DNA of 64,000 nucleotides from Adineta ricciae (taxonomy: Eukaryota > Rotifera > Eurotatoria > Adinetida > Adinetidae), in NCBI GenBank assembly GCA_905250025.1, contig CAJNOJ010000141.1, forward strand, positions 105,126 through 169,125, in the 5' to 3' direction. Below the pieces are notes generated by a model that saw nothing but the letters and a program-made list of their open reading frames with translations, made no database searches and was not told where the DNA came from. A program made the position numbers and the translations under genes. Positions 46,119-57,740 of this stretch are shown piece by piece (positions within the stretch are counted from its first letter, which is position 1; every line of letters starts with the position of its first letter).

Positions 46119-46829
46119 TTAGCATGACTTAGGGCAATGAGAAGGAATAAGATAATCACTATCACTTGCACGTGGAGTAAAATTAAAAACTTCAATAGTA
46201 CGAGTCGATAGTGCTACTAATTGGTTCGTATTGGTTACAGTCTCACGAGTAACAATATCTTCATGCACCAAAGCACACAATGGAACATTTGTATGTTTAT
46301 CAGCAAAATTTTGAGCGACAAAATTATGAGTCGTTTCAACGGTATTGGAGCCAACAGTTTTGGTACTATTAGATCGATATAATTCAGCTTTGAATCCGAC
46401 ACCGACACTAATATTGTCGATGAATTGTAGTGCATCTGTTACACAAGTAATATGATAGATGCCCGATGGTTTGGTAGTTTTCTTGCACGTACATTGTTTA
46501 TCATCGTACGTGAGTTCGAAACCCAGGAGTGATGTTTTGTCAGTAATGAAACCAAGAGTAGTGCCTTCGAAGAATGGTCCGGTGCCGTACGGTTCAGCGT
46601 GAAAGTCAATACGATATCGATAATTGTCTAAATCCGGATAGTGTGTGTACGACATGATGATGTTGTTCTGAGCACAACTATTTGATGTGCAATTGCTAAG
46701 TGTGACTGAAGAATCGCGCACACTTACGCGATGACCGCGTGGCATACAGCAAATATTAGAATCTGCCATAACCACGGATATAAGTAAGAAGCAAATAACA
46801 CCACTGATATAACTGTTCATGTTTGTCAT
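46119..46829 (-). CDS. Secreted cysteine-rich protein, possibly ependymin-related
   Basis: Single-exon frame of 236 aa with a signal peptide (ISGVICFLLISVVMA) and about ten cysteines (ICCMP, CTSNSC, QCTCKK, VPLC, HCPKSC). Several features recall ependymin-related proteins: an initial CC.P, Y.YRIDF near residue 72, a mid-protein CTC, and a carboxyl FNFTPRASDSDYLIPSHC. Ependymins are secreted, bind calcium and fold as a hydrophobic-pocket beta sandwich. The match is by pattern only and may be wrong; secretion itself is well supported. Seen only in copy A because copy B ends before this point. Confidence 0.6.
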   Translation of the reverse strand: MTNMNSYISGVICFLLISVVMADSNICCMPRGHRVSVRDSSVTLSNCTSNSCAQNNIIMSYTHYPDLDNYRYRIDFHAEPYGTGPFFEGTTLGFITDKTSLLGFELTYDDKQCTCKKTTKPSGIYHITCVTDALQFIDNISVGVGFKAELYRSNSTKTVGSNTVETTHNFVAQNFADKHTNVPLCALVHEDIVTRETVTNTNQLVALSTRTIEVFNFTPRASDSDYLIPSHCPKSC

Positions 46830-47784
46830 CGAAAAAGAAACGAATAGAAAGAATCGTATGTTCCCTTGTTACGTAGCTTCTCTGTCATTATAAGAGAAAG
46901 AGTAGAGCAGCTATGAGTAAAAAAACAGCTGGTGAAGAAATAATCGCCGTCATCGTTTCTTCATGATGACAGAGAGGTTTTTTTATCAAATTTATTCAGT
47001 ACAAAAAACCGGTGAAACAAAAAGTAATGAGCCTATGTTCGTATAGAGCGAAGAGTGTAGAAACAGACTTTTTCAAATTATCGACCAAGTTATCATACGA
47101 ATGTTCATTATTACTGATGTAGCATGCGTAGATTCTCTATTTTAAACAAGAAAGAAATTGAATGTGAAGAAGAACAAAGAAGATTACTCGTTCTACTACA
47201 CTCACGAGAGTTTTTACTCCTTGATAGATGATTTGATTGCTATTAAGGTATAGTCTCATCAGTGTTTGTGTAGAAATCATAAATAACGATCGTTAGTTGA
47301 ATGAAATACAAGAAGTATTACTCGATTCTCATACAATAGATTGCCCAGTTGCTCTGTTCTTCATCCTCAACGCCACTCCATGCAAGATTAAAATCGACGC
47401 ATCGCGTCAGTTATATGTGACGCACCTTAATCGCCGATTCAATTATCCTACAAGTCTAATGTAGTAAGTATGCGTATAAATGTTTGCATGACAAATATGA
47501 AGAGGAGGGAAAAAGTAGAGTAACTGTGTTCTGTTTTAACATATGAGCCAACTACTGTTCTCCTCGATCTCCAAAACTATTCTTTTCAACATAGAGTGAA
47601 GTAATCCTTTAATACAAATAGAATACTTCAGTGCGGGGAAATCAAGACAAACATTCTGTCCGATTGTTTCGTATCATACCAGCTAGATGTTGACCTCATT
47701 TCGCTGTGATCTTATTACTAGAAGAATTGAGCGTCGTAATTGCTTATGCAAGGCAATGCGTAACAATAAAACAAAAGAAATGAA
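46830..47784. other. Intergenic, no gene recognised
   Basis: AT-rich spacer in copy A with no counterpart in the window. No conserved frame can be tested. Confidence 0.4.
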
Positions 47785-47925
47785 ATCTACTGCGCGGTTT
47801 CGAAACGCTTTAGTCAATTGTATAGTGCCTGCATCTTCGATTAGACTGTTGTGAAGATTCAATTTACTGACGTGAGCGTCTTTATGAACAGAGGATAGCA
47901 GAGATTTTTTGAATGGAAAACGCAC
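47785..47925 (-). pseudogene. Possible relic of ribonuclease-inhibitor-type LRR
   Basis: A short minus-strand stretch reads VSKLNLHNSLIEDAGTIQL followed by TKAF, which matches one RNI-type leucine-rich repeat (L.L..N.I.D.G...L..A). Flanking sequence gives no further repeats. It may be a remnant of a larger repeat gene or chance. Confidence 0.3.
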
Positions 47926-48637
47926 CAGTTACCTTATTTTCAAACAGAATATTCGCTATGTAGTATCCGCTGTCAGCAGCCAGTTTCTTGCACCAGAATA
48001 GTAGTGATGTTACGGTTCGTATGAGGAAGTATGAACGACGAAGTGAAATAGATGAATGTTAGAAACAACCGTATTCTACCTTCATCCGTTAGCTTATTCT
48101 TTCTGCTTTTGACTCGTCAATTGTCTCATATCGGACGGTTAGTTTAGTAAGTTCGGTAAATGTATGAAAACTCTAATTTGCCGGATATCGCGATTATAAT
48201 TATCCAACGTTGTGTTAATTTATTCATATGAATCTCGGATAGAACATATTAAATCGACACCATCGAGATTATTATGGGTTGTTACTTCTGGTAGAGCAAT
48301 AAAAGACGTCATGGCATGTGTGCAGCACAAGTAAATATTTATTTTTTGCATCATCTATAACTATATGAATATTTATCACGCTTCATCAATCTTTAATGAA
48401 ATTCCCATTCGAAAAAATATGGCTGAAGGCGCGTGGTCCAACATGCTCTGAATAAAATCTACCGGCTAGTTACCTTCTGATTTTGTTTGCCATGTAATTA
48501 AACGCTCATAAAGCAAAAATCAATTAACGCGATTTTCAATCACTAAAAAAGGTTGAAAATCAATTCTGTTTGATCTACGAACCTCAAATATTAAACTACG
48601 AACAAAACAGAAGTCAAGAAATAACATTCAATTGACG
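47926..48637. other. Intergenic, no gene recognised
   Basis: AT-rich sequence upstream of the FG-GAP relic; nothing recognisable. Confidence 0.4.
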
Positions 48638-49679
48638 ATGTGGTGGATAGTAATCGTGTTTTCTTTATTTTCTATCAGTTATACTATCGATATTTACGAA
48701 ATACAAAGTTATGTGATGATCGGCGCGACGATTGACCAACTGATTTTGAACATAACTCGAAATGAATGTATATGCAAAGTGATGAAATCTCGGAACCCGA
48801 TAGCTGCAGTAAATTACTTTTCGTCTAATCGATCTTGCCAATTATTTTATTTCAATATCAATAACAAAACTTGAATATTACGGTATGTTCTACAACCAAA
48901 GTAGTTATTCTGTTGGATCACAACCGTATATAGTGGCCGTTAGCAATGTCAATAATGACAATTGGTCCGATATCATTGTTTTTAGTTATTATTCAAATAA
49001 TGTCGAGGTTCGTCTCAATAGTAAGAATGGTACATTTCAGAATCGAACTGTTCATACAATTGGTACGCATTCGTCCTTTGTCGTTGTAGCAGACGTAGAC
49101 AATAACGATAGCTTTGATATGATTGTCACTAACTGTAACTCGAACAACATTGGAGTTCTTTGCAAATGTGGAAAACGGTATATTCTTGCCTCAGATGACA
49201 TATTCGACCACTGCTGGGTCATGAGCGATCGTAGCGTAAGATGTGAATATCGACAACAGATTTGATATTATTGTAGCGTATCCACGTTCGACCTGATATT
49301 GTCGTGACAAATTCAGATTCAAACAATGTCGGAGTCCTTTTTAATATAGACAACGGTACTTTTCACACTCAAGTGACTTAGAGCATTGGCAGTATTCCAA
49401 GTTCCGTTGTCATAGATTATCTGAATAACAATAATCATCTCGATATAATTGTGACCAATCAAAATTCCAAGACGATCAGCCGGAAATTCTTGTCGCAAAT
49501 TCTGGTTCAGATACTACCGGTATCCTGTTGAATCTTGGATTTCACGAATCAAACATTGTACAAAGTGGGTCATGGGGCTGTTTTCGTTACTGCTGAAGCT
49601 CTAAATGCTGATAATAAAACTGATATCGTCACTACCAACATAAATTCAAACACAACTAGTATACTCATGCATCGTTGAG
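48638..49679 (+). pseudogene. Secreted FG-GAP repeat protein relic, copy A
   Basis: Begins with a signal peptide (WWIVIVFSLFSISYT) at ATG 48638 and a short apple/PAN-like cysteine segment (ECICKVMK...NRSCQLFYF). A TGA at 48872 ends that frame. FG-GAP units follow in other frames: YIVAVSNVNNDNWSDIIVF, DVDNNDSFDMIVTN, then after 49265 DIVVTNSDSNNVGVLFN, an in-frame TAG, and HLDIIVTNQNSK. At least three frame breaks or stops, so it is a decayed gene of the secreted FG-GAP class, distinct from the membrane FG-GAP gene at 13878. Confidence 0.7.
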
Positions 49680-49848
49680 ATTTGTTCACTATGGTAATTC
49701 TTATTAAACCTTTTTTTTTCTTTTTCTTCTCATGCAAGCGTTCGATTGTATACAGAAAATGATATTTATAACTCAATAAAACAGAACGAAGAAAAAGCAC
49801 GTGTGCACGCGTAAAACAAATATTGTTTTTTTTTCTGTTCTTTTAACA

Positions 49849-50283
49849 ATGGCGACATTACTTTTTCTTCACATTAATATAAGAATTCCGTCTTTTCATT
49901 CAAAAAAGAACAAAATGTCTCAAGAACCATATTGGACAGTCACCCATGGCCATGCGAATCGAACCGGCTGGAGTTGTCGAGAATGCCATGGTGTTATCTA
50001 TCAAGGTGAACAAATAGTGATACGTGATGGACGAAAGCTTCGTTTAATGTACCACGAGAAATGTTTTAGCGGTAGTTCAGATCCACGTACACAAGCAGGT
50101 AGTTCGTATAATGATAAAAAATGGACAAACACCCGACCTATTCAACCAGACGCACCAGCAGTGAAGGGATATGGAAAATGGAGTTGCAGTGAGTATGGTT
50201 ACAAAGGTGATTTGTATGCAACATCGACATCCAGATCTCCTGTTCGAAAACCTATTACGAATATGAATTCATCAAAAAAATAG
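49849..50283 (+). CDS. PARP-type zinc-finger protein (small)
   Basis: Intronless frame ending at TAG 50281-50283. Two starts are possible: ATG 49849 (144 aa) or ATG 49915 (MSQEPYW, 122 aa); the second gives the better-looking soluble protein. The core WSCRECHGVIYQGEQIVIRDG...YHEKCF matches the C-x2-C...H-x2-C metal site of PARP-type zinc fingers, which bind DNA breaks in PARP1 and aprataxin-like repair factors. A tail rich in Ser, Lys and Pro follows. No PARP catalytic domain is attached or nearby. A role in nucleic-acid binding is inferred; the stand-alone finger is unusual. Confidence 0.65.
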   Translation: MATLLFLHINIRIPSFHSKKNKMSQEPYWTVTHGHANRTGWSCRECHGVIYQGEQIVIRDGRKLRLMYHEKCFSGSSDPRTQAGSSYNDKKWTNTRPIQPDAPAVKGYGKWSCSEYGYKGDLYATSTSRSPVRKPITNMNSSKK

Positions 50284-50478
50284 CGACTCTCTCCCTCTAT
50301 GATTTTGTAAATAAACATGGTGTTTTCCTTAACAAGTTTATTTTAAGTTGTATAACGAAAGTTCGAGTATGGGTGAGGGTGCAATCTTGAGGACAAAACT
50401 CGATCAAAATGTTTCTTCATCTGCAGTGGGTATCCCAGCTAGTGTTCGTATAATCTCAATTTGTTTGCTTCAAAATAG

Positions 50479-50685
50479 ATGACTCGACGCATAATACATG
50501 CGAACGCAATATCTCGCGTACTAAAGCAATTACAAATGCTCAAACGAGTAGTTGCTATTGTATCAGTCTTAAATATACTTGTTATTGCTTACACAATCTC
50601 TGTGATTATGAGATTTATTAATCGATCATCAAAATATCATTTTCGTATCGGTTTTGTTTTTTCATTGATATATCATCGCTGTTAA
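50479..50685 (+). pseudogene. Possible GPCR fragment
   Basis: A 68-codon frame has a basic-hydrophobic stretch (LKQLQMLKRVVAIVSVLNIL), then ISVIMRFI and YHFRIGFVFSLIY. This spacing is like TM6-TM7 of the rhodopsin-type receptors common in bdelloids. Nothing upstream or downstream extends it. Weak call. Confidence 0.3.
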
Positions 50686-51111
50686 TTTTAATCTCTCCAT
50701 TCAAGATTACGTATTCTATTAGGAATTCGATTATGAAGAAATTAAACGACCGAAAAAACTTGACAGTTGCTCCATCAACGAGATACACGATCCGAACCTC
50801 AAGTGCTTATGTAAACTCATGCACTATACGATCGTTTAATGGATTAAATGAAGTTATAGTCTACATAAGAGACACTCATTGATTCATACACTTGTTTCAG
50901 ATGAGTCAAGATTTGTCGATGAAAGATGAACCATCCGATTCATTTTGAACCAGTCGATACGTTAAAGAAAAAAAAACAACTGTGAAATATTTTGTTACCT
51001 TAGGTAACTTTATTTACAGTTCCTACCATAAAACTATATCTAATTACGAAGAAAAAACTGATATATGTACACTAAGAAAAATAAAATGAAAGTTTTACGA
51101 CCAAGTTAATT
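50686..51111. other. Intergenic, no gene recognised
   Basis: Spacer before the 3' end of the transporter gene on the other strand; no recognisable element. Confidence 0.4.
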
Positions 51112-51834
51112 TCACGGTATGTAGCGAAAAGTAGGAGCCAGATCAGTAGTTACAGTGGTAGATGGATCGGTTGTCTCTGCACTGTTCGATTCTGCTACTC
51201 TGTCACGACGAGCATTTTCGTAACGAAGGAGACAGTAGAGTATAGCAGCAAGAATGGCAGACAAACCATTGAATGCCAAGTTCAGTCCAAATCCCAGCTT
51301 CCAGTAAGGACGATCACTCGACGGAAAGATAAATGCGGCAAGGATCGAAAAACATTGACCAATTGCATTGAGCATGCCTAGTTGGACGGCTCGCTGAGAT
51401 TCGTTAGGTGTGTTCTTTGAGATCCAACTAAGCATCAATGGAACAGCAGTGAAAGCTCCCATGACGACGATGAATGTTGCAAAGTACCGTGCATGTTGAT
51501 TCGTAGTGACAGTGAGGAGAATAATCCATCCTACACAAGAAAGTAACATCGTACCAGCAACAAACAAACCATGACAACGAAGTCGATCGGAAAGACGACA
51601 TATGATGATCATGTAGACAGCTGCACATGCATAAGGTGGTACCGAGTACAGTTGAGCCTCTGCATCTGTGTGACCGAGCGACGCGATAATGGTTGGTAAG
51701 AAGCCAGAAATGGAACTCAATGTGAGATTAACACCGAGATAAATCACACCATATGTATAACTCCTGTAATCTGTGACAGCACGTCGAAAACCAGACCATT
51801 GAAACTTTTTCTTGTGTGATTGATTGTGCTGATC
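51112..51834 (-). CDS. Anion:cation symporter (MFS) carboxyl half, 5' incomplete
   Basis: Open from the N at 51835 to the stop at 51112, intronless over 241 codons. About six membrane segments form the second half of a major facilitator: FRRAVTDYRSYTYGVIYLGVNLT, FLPTIIASLG.....AQLYSVPPYACA, SDRLRCHGLF, WISKNTPNESQRAVQLGMLNAIGQ and PYWKLGFGLNLAFN. These are the marks of the anion:cation symporter family, which includes fungal allantoate and nicotinate permeases. The wording (TNLTLS-like helix 7, NTPN..R) is fungal-like, and animals outside bdelloids rarely have such forms, so transfer from fungi is a fair hypothesis. Substrate likely a small organic anion. Confidence 0.8.
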   Translation of the reverse strand, partial: DQHNQSHKKKFQWSGFRRAVTDYRSYTYGVIYLGVNLTLSSISGFLPTIIASLGHTDAEAQLYSVPPYACAAVYMIIICRLSDRLRCHGLFVAGTMLLSCVGWIILLTVTTNQHARYFATFIVVMGAFTAVPLMLSWISKNTPNESQRAVQLGMLNAIGQCFSILAAFIFPSSDRPYWKLGFGLNLAFNGLSAILAAILYCLLRYENARRDRVAESNSAETTDPSTTVTTDLAPTFRYIP

Positions 51835-51835
51835 N
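51835..51835. other. Assembly join A to B (single N)
   Basis: Left is the copy-A symporter; right resumes the copy-B cullin. Bases 51836-52034 repeat 33861-34059 exactly by eye. Confidence 0.9.
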
Positions 51836-53660
51836 TTTGGAGTTACTCGCCGAACAAGAAAATCATTTTCAAAGTAAATCAACGCGTTTGCCATTGATTC
51901 GATTGAAACATTTTCTTGGATTCAGTTGCGAATTTTTACAAAGCGATCAATCAAGTGCCGAGGATCAAAAATGTGGTTGTAGAATTGATTGAAACGGAGT
52001 TTTATCACAGTGGTCGCAGAACTTTTCGATCAGTAGATAAAGATGCCATGGAGGTAAACTGACCTTCATTGTCCATCAAGTCAAAGTACGATCCACGATT
52101 TCTTTTTCAGGACCCGAAAGTTTATCTCGACACAATGATAAACATTCGCATGAAATTGGCAAAGTTTATGCAAGATGATTTAAATAATGAACTTGGACTG
52201 AAACATATTTTCGATAAAGTAATGAAATTTTCCGAAAATAGTTTGTCTCGTGTAGCCAAACAACTAGGTTTGTCTGCAACTGATGCGTACAAATGTTCTG
52301 CAGCCAATAGGAAAGAAATTATCTGAATTGTTATGTGAATATTGGGATGTGCTGTTGAGAAAAGAGTATGTGAGAGTAACTTCCGTATTTGAAGAGCAAT
52401 ACGCATGTTTTTTTTCGAAGCATTCGAACGCTAGAAAAAGTGAATTTGACAGAAAAACTGAACGAATCAACGGTAATCGCGTATTTATGATAAATACAGC
52501 AATAATATGGTTGATAATTGCTAGATATTTTATGATTACATCGAAGACATCGATACATTTGAAAACCTATATCAAAAGCGATTGATGAAACGCTTGTTTC
52601 AACATCTGAGCATCTCACTTGATCTTGAATTACTTCTAATAACAAATTTACAGGTACAAACTCCAGTTGTTACTCTCGTCATTATCTTGTGTTTCTTTTC
52701 CAAAGGAAATCTGCGAACATGAATCAACGAAGAAATTCAGACAAATGTGCGAAGATATTTCCAACAGCGACAGACTGAATATTTACTATGGAAAGTATCC
52801 CGAATCTGGTATGAACTATTGGAAAACAAAAGCGCATTTCTAAGATGATTTTTCGTTTTAGAAAAGATTTTCGTAACGATTCTCAGTGCAACAGTCTGGC
52901 CATTTTCACCTCCAGATGAAATTCTTCTCCCACACGAAGTGAAACTGTTCACATGAAATGTATTCCGATGACATTCCTTGTTTCTTTTCTAGTTAAAAAT
53001 CAGCTACGATCACTTTTCCAAGTGTTTTATCAACTATTCCAAACGAAAAGTTCTCATTTTACTTCCTCAATATTCACATGGCGAATTGGAAGTTTGTTTT
53101 AACTCACTCAAATACATTTTCCAAGTTTCTCTCTATCAAATGCTTGTTCTATTGTTATTCAACAGCAACGCGACTATCACGATCAAACAAATACAAACTG
53201 AAACAGAAATGTCGCTTGAAATTATACACGACGTGCTCTGCGATTTATCGGAAAAGAAAATCATTGTTTGTGATGAATTCGAGAACTTAAACCGACGGAA
53301 ATCGTCCATTCGTTTAACCAAAGATTTTCAAAGCACGAAGATGCACGTGAAATTATGCGTGCCGTTTAATTGTTCTGAAGGAACGAAGAACAACGATAAG
53401 AAATTTGCGATTCAGGCACTCATCATCCGAATCATGAAAACGAAAGGAACGTTATTTATTGAGTCATTAATTGATGAAGTAATGACCGAAATGAATCAAC
53501 CGAATGAAAATATTATTCGAGTATACCTTCGAAGTGAAAAATTGGTAAATTGTTCTGAATGTATTTTTTTTTCATTTAGAATTGTATTGATCGATTGATC
53601 GAACAGGAATATTTAGAACGCGATTCAAGACGAAGTAACCTTCTACATTATTTATTGTGA
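51836..53660 (+). CDS. Cullin-like protein, copy B, 3' exons
   Basis: Continues 32825-34059 after a 199-bp overlap. Exon boundaries match copy A, with the last donor intact (AAATTG/GTAAAT near 53545) and last exon ending at TGA 53658-53660. The carboxyl region reads FAIQALIIRIMKTKG with the candidate NEDD8-acceptor Lys, then NCIDRLIEQEYLERDSRRS. The exon-10 acceptor is AAG here and TAG in copy A, both usable. This copy encodes the full-length cullin; copy A probably does not. Confidence 0.8.
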
Positions 53661-53680
53661 AAAAAAAAACACCACAAAGT

Positions 53681-55201
53681 TTATACTCTTTCAACTTCAC
53701 TCGAAATATATCCATTGTTGTTTTGTTTTGAACTGAGATTGTTCTTTTTGTTGAACATTTCTGTGACTAATGCCCGGTACGTCACATCTTTTTCCTCCAT
53801 CTTTTTGCGATGTCGCATCGGTACACAAAAGAACCACGTGACAATAAAAACATGCAAGAAGATAAACAAACCGATTAACACATAGAATGCTCCATGATCT
53901 AAATAAGCCAGTGACATATCACTTGTCACACGGTAATCAGGCGTACGTGTCCATGCGAGTAAACTGATAATGGCGTGCCAAAACGAATGAAGAACTAGGT
54001 TGGATATACATATAATTGCATATTTATCCAAGGATGTTAAATATGACACAGTTGGCTAAAAGACAAAGTTGATCATGAGGATTTTTGTGTTCGAAGAAAG
54101 ACTTACAAGTGATCGATTGACAGTCCAACGGAAGGTGATTGAGGTGAGAAGAAGTGTACAGGATACCTGAAGTCGATTGATAGCAACTCTAAAACGAACA
54201 GTGAACTTCTTCAGGACAGAGTGAACGTACAGAAACCTACTGCATGGGCATTCCAAATGTGCAGAAAGATACAGAAGTAATTAACAAAATAAGAAAATAG
54301 CCATTCCAATAGAAATATTCAGATTGACGTGCTGAAACAGAATTCGATATGATTTAGATGGAGAAAGTGTACTCTACATACCAGCATGGCACGTGACTGT
54401 CAAAGTTGAACGTTTTGGTTCTTCTTTGTTCATTTGATATTTCATTTGTTGTTCATCATCGTCATTCGCATCGGTAAGAAAAAGAAAATCTTTTACAAAC
54501 CGCTCTTCGGCATCGACATGTTCGTACAAAGACCATTCTTGTTGATCAACAAATGCCTCGCGATTCACTCCACTTAGATTATATGGATCGGGATGTAGCA
54601 TAACTTTATCTTGATACAACATCGAAGTAACTGAGATGGATAAATCTTGAACATCATTTGGAAAATGATGTAATTCTAATTTCTCCCAGAATAAACCTTT
54701 GATAATTCGATGTTCACATACATAAATATGATTATCGTGAGTGTTTCGTTTCGCACTGTATTTGATTTGTTCTTTTAAATCGCCGAGACTATTTTCAATG
54801 AAGAGTTGTGGATGCCAATGAGAATCGGAATATTTCTCAAGGATGATTGTTTTGCCATTCATTAGACGATTTTGATCGTCGACCGAAAGAATCGAGAGTA
54901 ATTCATTTGATGCAACTGCCCAACGAGATTCAATCGAAGCATGTGCTTGATATTTTTCATTTAATGTATCGATTTCACCTATAGACAAATGGTAATAGAT
55001 TGAAAAGCTTTTTTCAACCAATTACCTATCCGAAGAAACACTAGACGAATGAAAACAGGAATGGCTTTCTCATGTTGCATTCCCGATGACAACGGATTGA
55101 TATCAATAGCTGTTTGTTCCATAACTATAGAAAGAAAATCGAAATCATTGATTATCAGTCAAATACGAGAGCGTTTTGCGTATGATACCTGCTGAAGACA
55201 T
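53681..55201 (-). CDS. Cys-loop-less pentameric ligand-gated ion channel subunit, copy B
   Basis: Same six-exon plan as copy A: 55201-55189, 55124-55026, 54978-54382, 54331-54241, 54188-54107, 54055-53681 (418 aa). FPNDVQDL again lacks the Cys-loop cysteines. Differences cluster in the amino ligand domain (TVESNALLAIISVDDR against AVASNELLSILSVDDQ), while pore segments are nearly unchanged, which fits purifying selection on the pore. Cullin and channel stops are 20 bp apart. Confidence 0.85.
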
Positions 55202-56379
55202 AATTTCAAATTATTCGTACAAACTGAAATAGACAACTTTTTCTTATATATGACAAGAAAAAACAAGTAGTTATATTCACGTTGTTTATGCAAGAAAGGC
55301 GTGACAATTGCACGGAAAAATGATCGAAGCAAATCAATTTTTTTCACAATTTCAATAAGTGTATCAGGGCAATGTATTCCAACAGGTAATCGAAAACAAA
55401 CCAAAAATCAGTTATTACGTGTCTATGGTGAAATGAAGTGGGCTGACGGTAAAATGTCATCCGGACTTCTTTTCTCTCCAATCATCGTATCTCTCATGAC
55501 TTACACTCGGTATAATTGAAGATGTCGATTCATCTCAGTTTAATTAACGACTACCCTCCTCCTCCGTATTTGTTTTTCTTCAATCGCGTAAACAAGAAAA
55601 TTAACTTGAGCCGTCATGTCTTTTCGAATATCTGATTTTACAAAGAAACATATCCGCCTGTCAGCTTTAATATGTATCTTTTCTCCACTCTCATCACAAA
55701 CAGACAAAGTAGAAAATTTTCTATACCTGTCAAGTATTTCTTTCGTCGTTAGAAATCACAATTATAAGACGAAAAAGTCAAACTTCGAATATTTGTCCAA
55801 ACTTCGCCATCGGAATCACTGTTTGGTGTTAGCATAAAAGAAAGTATATAAGCAAATTACAGGCGATTATTTTAATGACGACCTGCGTGTCAGCACGATT
55901 TTTTTGCGTTCTAGCAGAACGGCGAAAGAAACGAAAAAAAGATTCTCTCTCAAACACAGTCGTGTCGCATTTGAAAACAAATCGAAAATTTCTTATCGTT
56001 AATTTGACGATGCAATCAACAGTTCAAATCGGAATTCTATGTCATGCTACACAGCGACTATATACTTTGAGTTTCGGCGATTTCGAAACGACGTTTTATC
56101 GGTGCTTCACGTGGAGGCAGCTGTTAATATTTGTTTTTTGATTCATAATTATGAGTGAGTAACGCTCGACATACTGTGTTACTGAAAAATTTCTTTTTGT
56201 TTTTTTTTTCTTCTAGAGCGAGTTTAAATGCATCATTTAGGATTTCTAACGCCAGGGTGTACTCGCACAGTATAAGAAGTTTGTTGGGTACCTGCGACCT
56301 TGAAGAAATACTCTGATCTCTGTACTTTATTCAAAATGCTAGAAATCGATAGAAAAAAAGGACATCTCCACAGGAACAA
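55202..56379. other. Intergenic between channel and SLC49-like genes, copy B
   Basis: Counterpart of 37445-38584 with scattered indels. A plus-strand frame at 55875-56141 is not kept in A. Nothing else recognised. Confidence 0.5.
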
Positions 56380-57740
56380 TTAGGTATTTATTGTAGGTGC
56401 AAGTCGACGTTCGCCTTCAAGCCTCAGGTACGGTCCTTGATAAGTCATTAACACCACAGCACTAATGATACAACAGCAAAGGATAAACACTGAGGCGGGT
56501 GTGAAGATTAGCGGTGACGTCGACAGCGGATCTAATTTAAGTAAAGCATCGAGAACGAAAATAAACACTCCACCAAAAAGATTCCCTAGACACATCAATA
56601 TGCCAGTTGACCACTCAGCAGAAATCGGATATGTACATTCGACAGCACATTCAAATGCAACGGGTAACAATGGAAGTAAAAAGAAGCCCATTAAACCGAT
56701 AGAGACAGCTAAAGGGTAATATTGATTCGGTTGAAGGATCAAAACAAAGTAGATACTCGATGCACATACACCGATCAATAAACTTTTCAATATAAAACGG
56801 TAAGCATGTGTTCGGTCCATGATGATCCCGACTAAGAATGCGCTGGTTAAACCAGCGAGAATAATTACCGCCCCGAAGATTCCGGCATCATCACTTGTAT
56901 ATCCAACTGGTTGAATAAGTTGAAAGAGCAATGCGACGAGTGCACTGAAAAGTGCTAAACCAAGGGAAAAACTAAAGAGAAGTACTAAATAATGACGATT
57001 CTTCAACAGATTGATAAAATCTGTTCGGAGATTGACCTTGATATGATGTTCTACGGACGAAGATGGCGGTGTGGGCGGCTCCGATCGAAATAAGAATATA
57101 ACGATTAATGCCACTAATGCACTGAAACCAGCTTCAACGATTAAAAGAGTGAAAAAATCTATCGATGAGTATCCATCCGATACAATTAATGACGGTAGAA
57201 GTGATCCAACTGCCAAGCCTACAAGTATTTGTTCTCGTAAAATTCAAAGGAGAAGCTTGTTTTGTGTTTACCTAATGGATTTGACATGGAAGAAATAGCT
57301 GTAGCTATATCGCGTTGTTTAGGTGGAAACCACCGTGCAGCAAATAAAGGAGTGATGTTGATAAATAAGGGTGTAGCAATTGCAGGAAATATTTGGCCGA
57401 TAATTAGTGCAGGATAGCCATTGGATGGTGAAATTAAGGAAAAGAGGCGAATAAATGTACCGAGATTTAACAAACTGCCGATGAGAATAACCGTACGTAC
57501 GGAGAGTACACGATATAACCAGAACGATAAAATTGTGCCAACGACGTAAAGAAACTGAAAGACGATTGCTAACACATTGACCTGAAGAGTTGAGAGACCA
57601 TAGAACGTTGATGTTTGAGACTGTATTGGAGCAAATGTCATGTTGTGTATAGCATTGCTAAATGTTGCTAAAACAAATATGAACAGTTGAAACCATCGTG
57701 CACGATAAACACGATAGTTTGCTGCTTCGGGTTCAGCCAT
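56380..57740 (-). CDS. SLC49/FLVCR-like major facilitator transporter, copy B
   Basis: Exons 57740-57272 and 57218-56380 (53-nt intron), 435 aa, same start context (MAEPEA). Changes from copy A are few and mostly between similar hydrophobic residues; the ECTYPISAEWSTG motif is identical. Both copies are intact, so both may be expressed. Confidence 0.85.
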
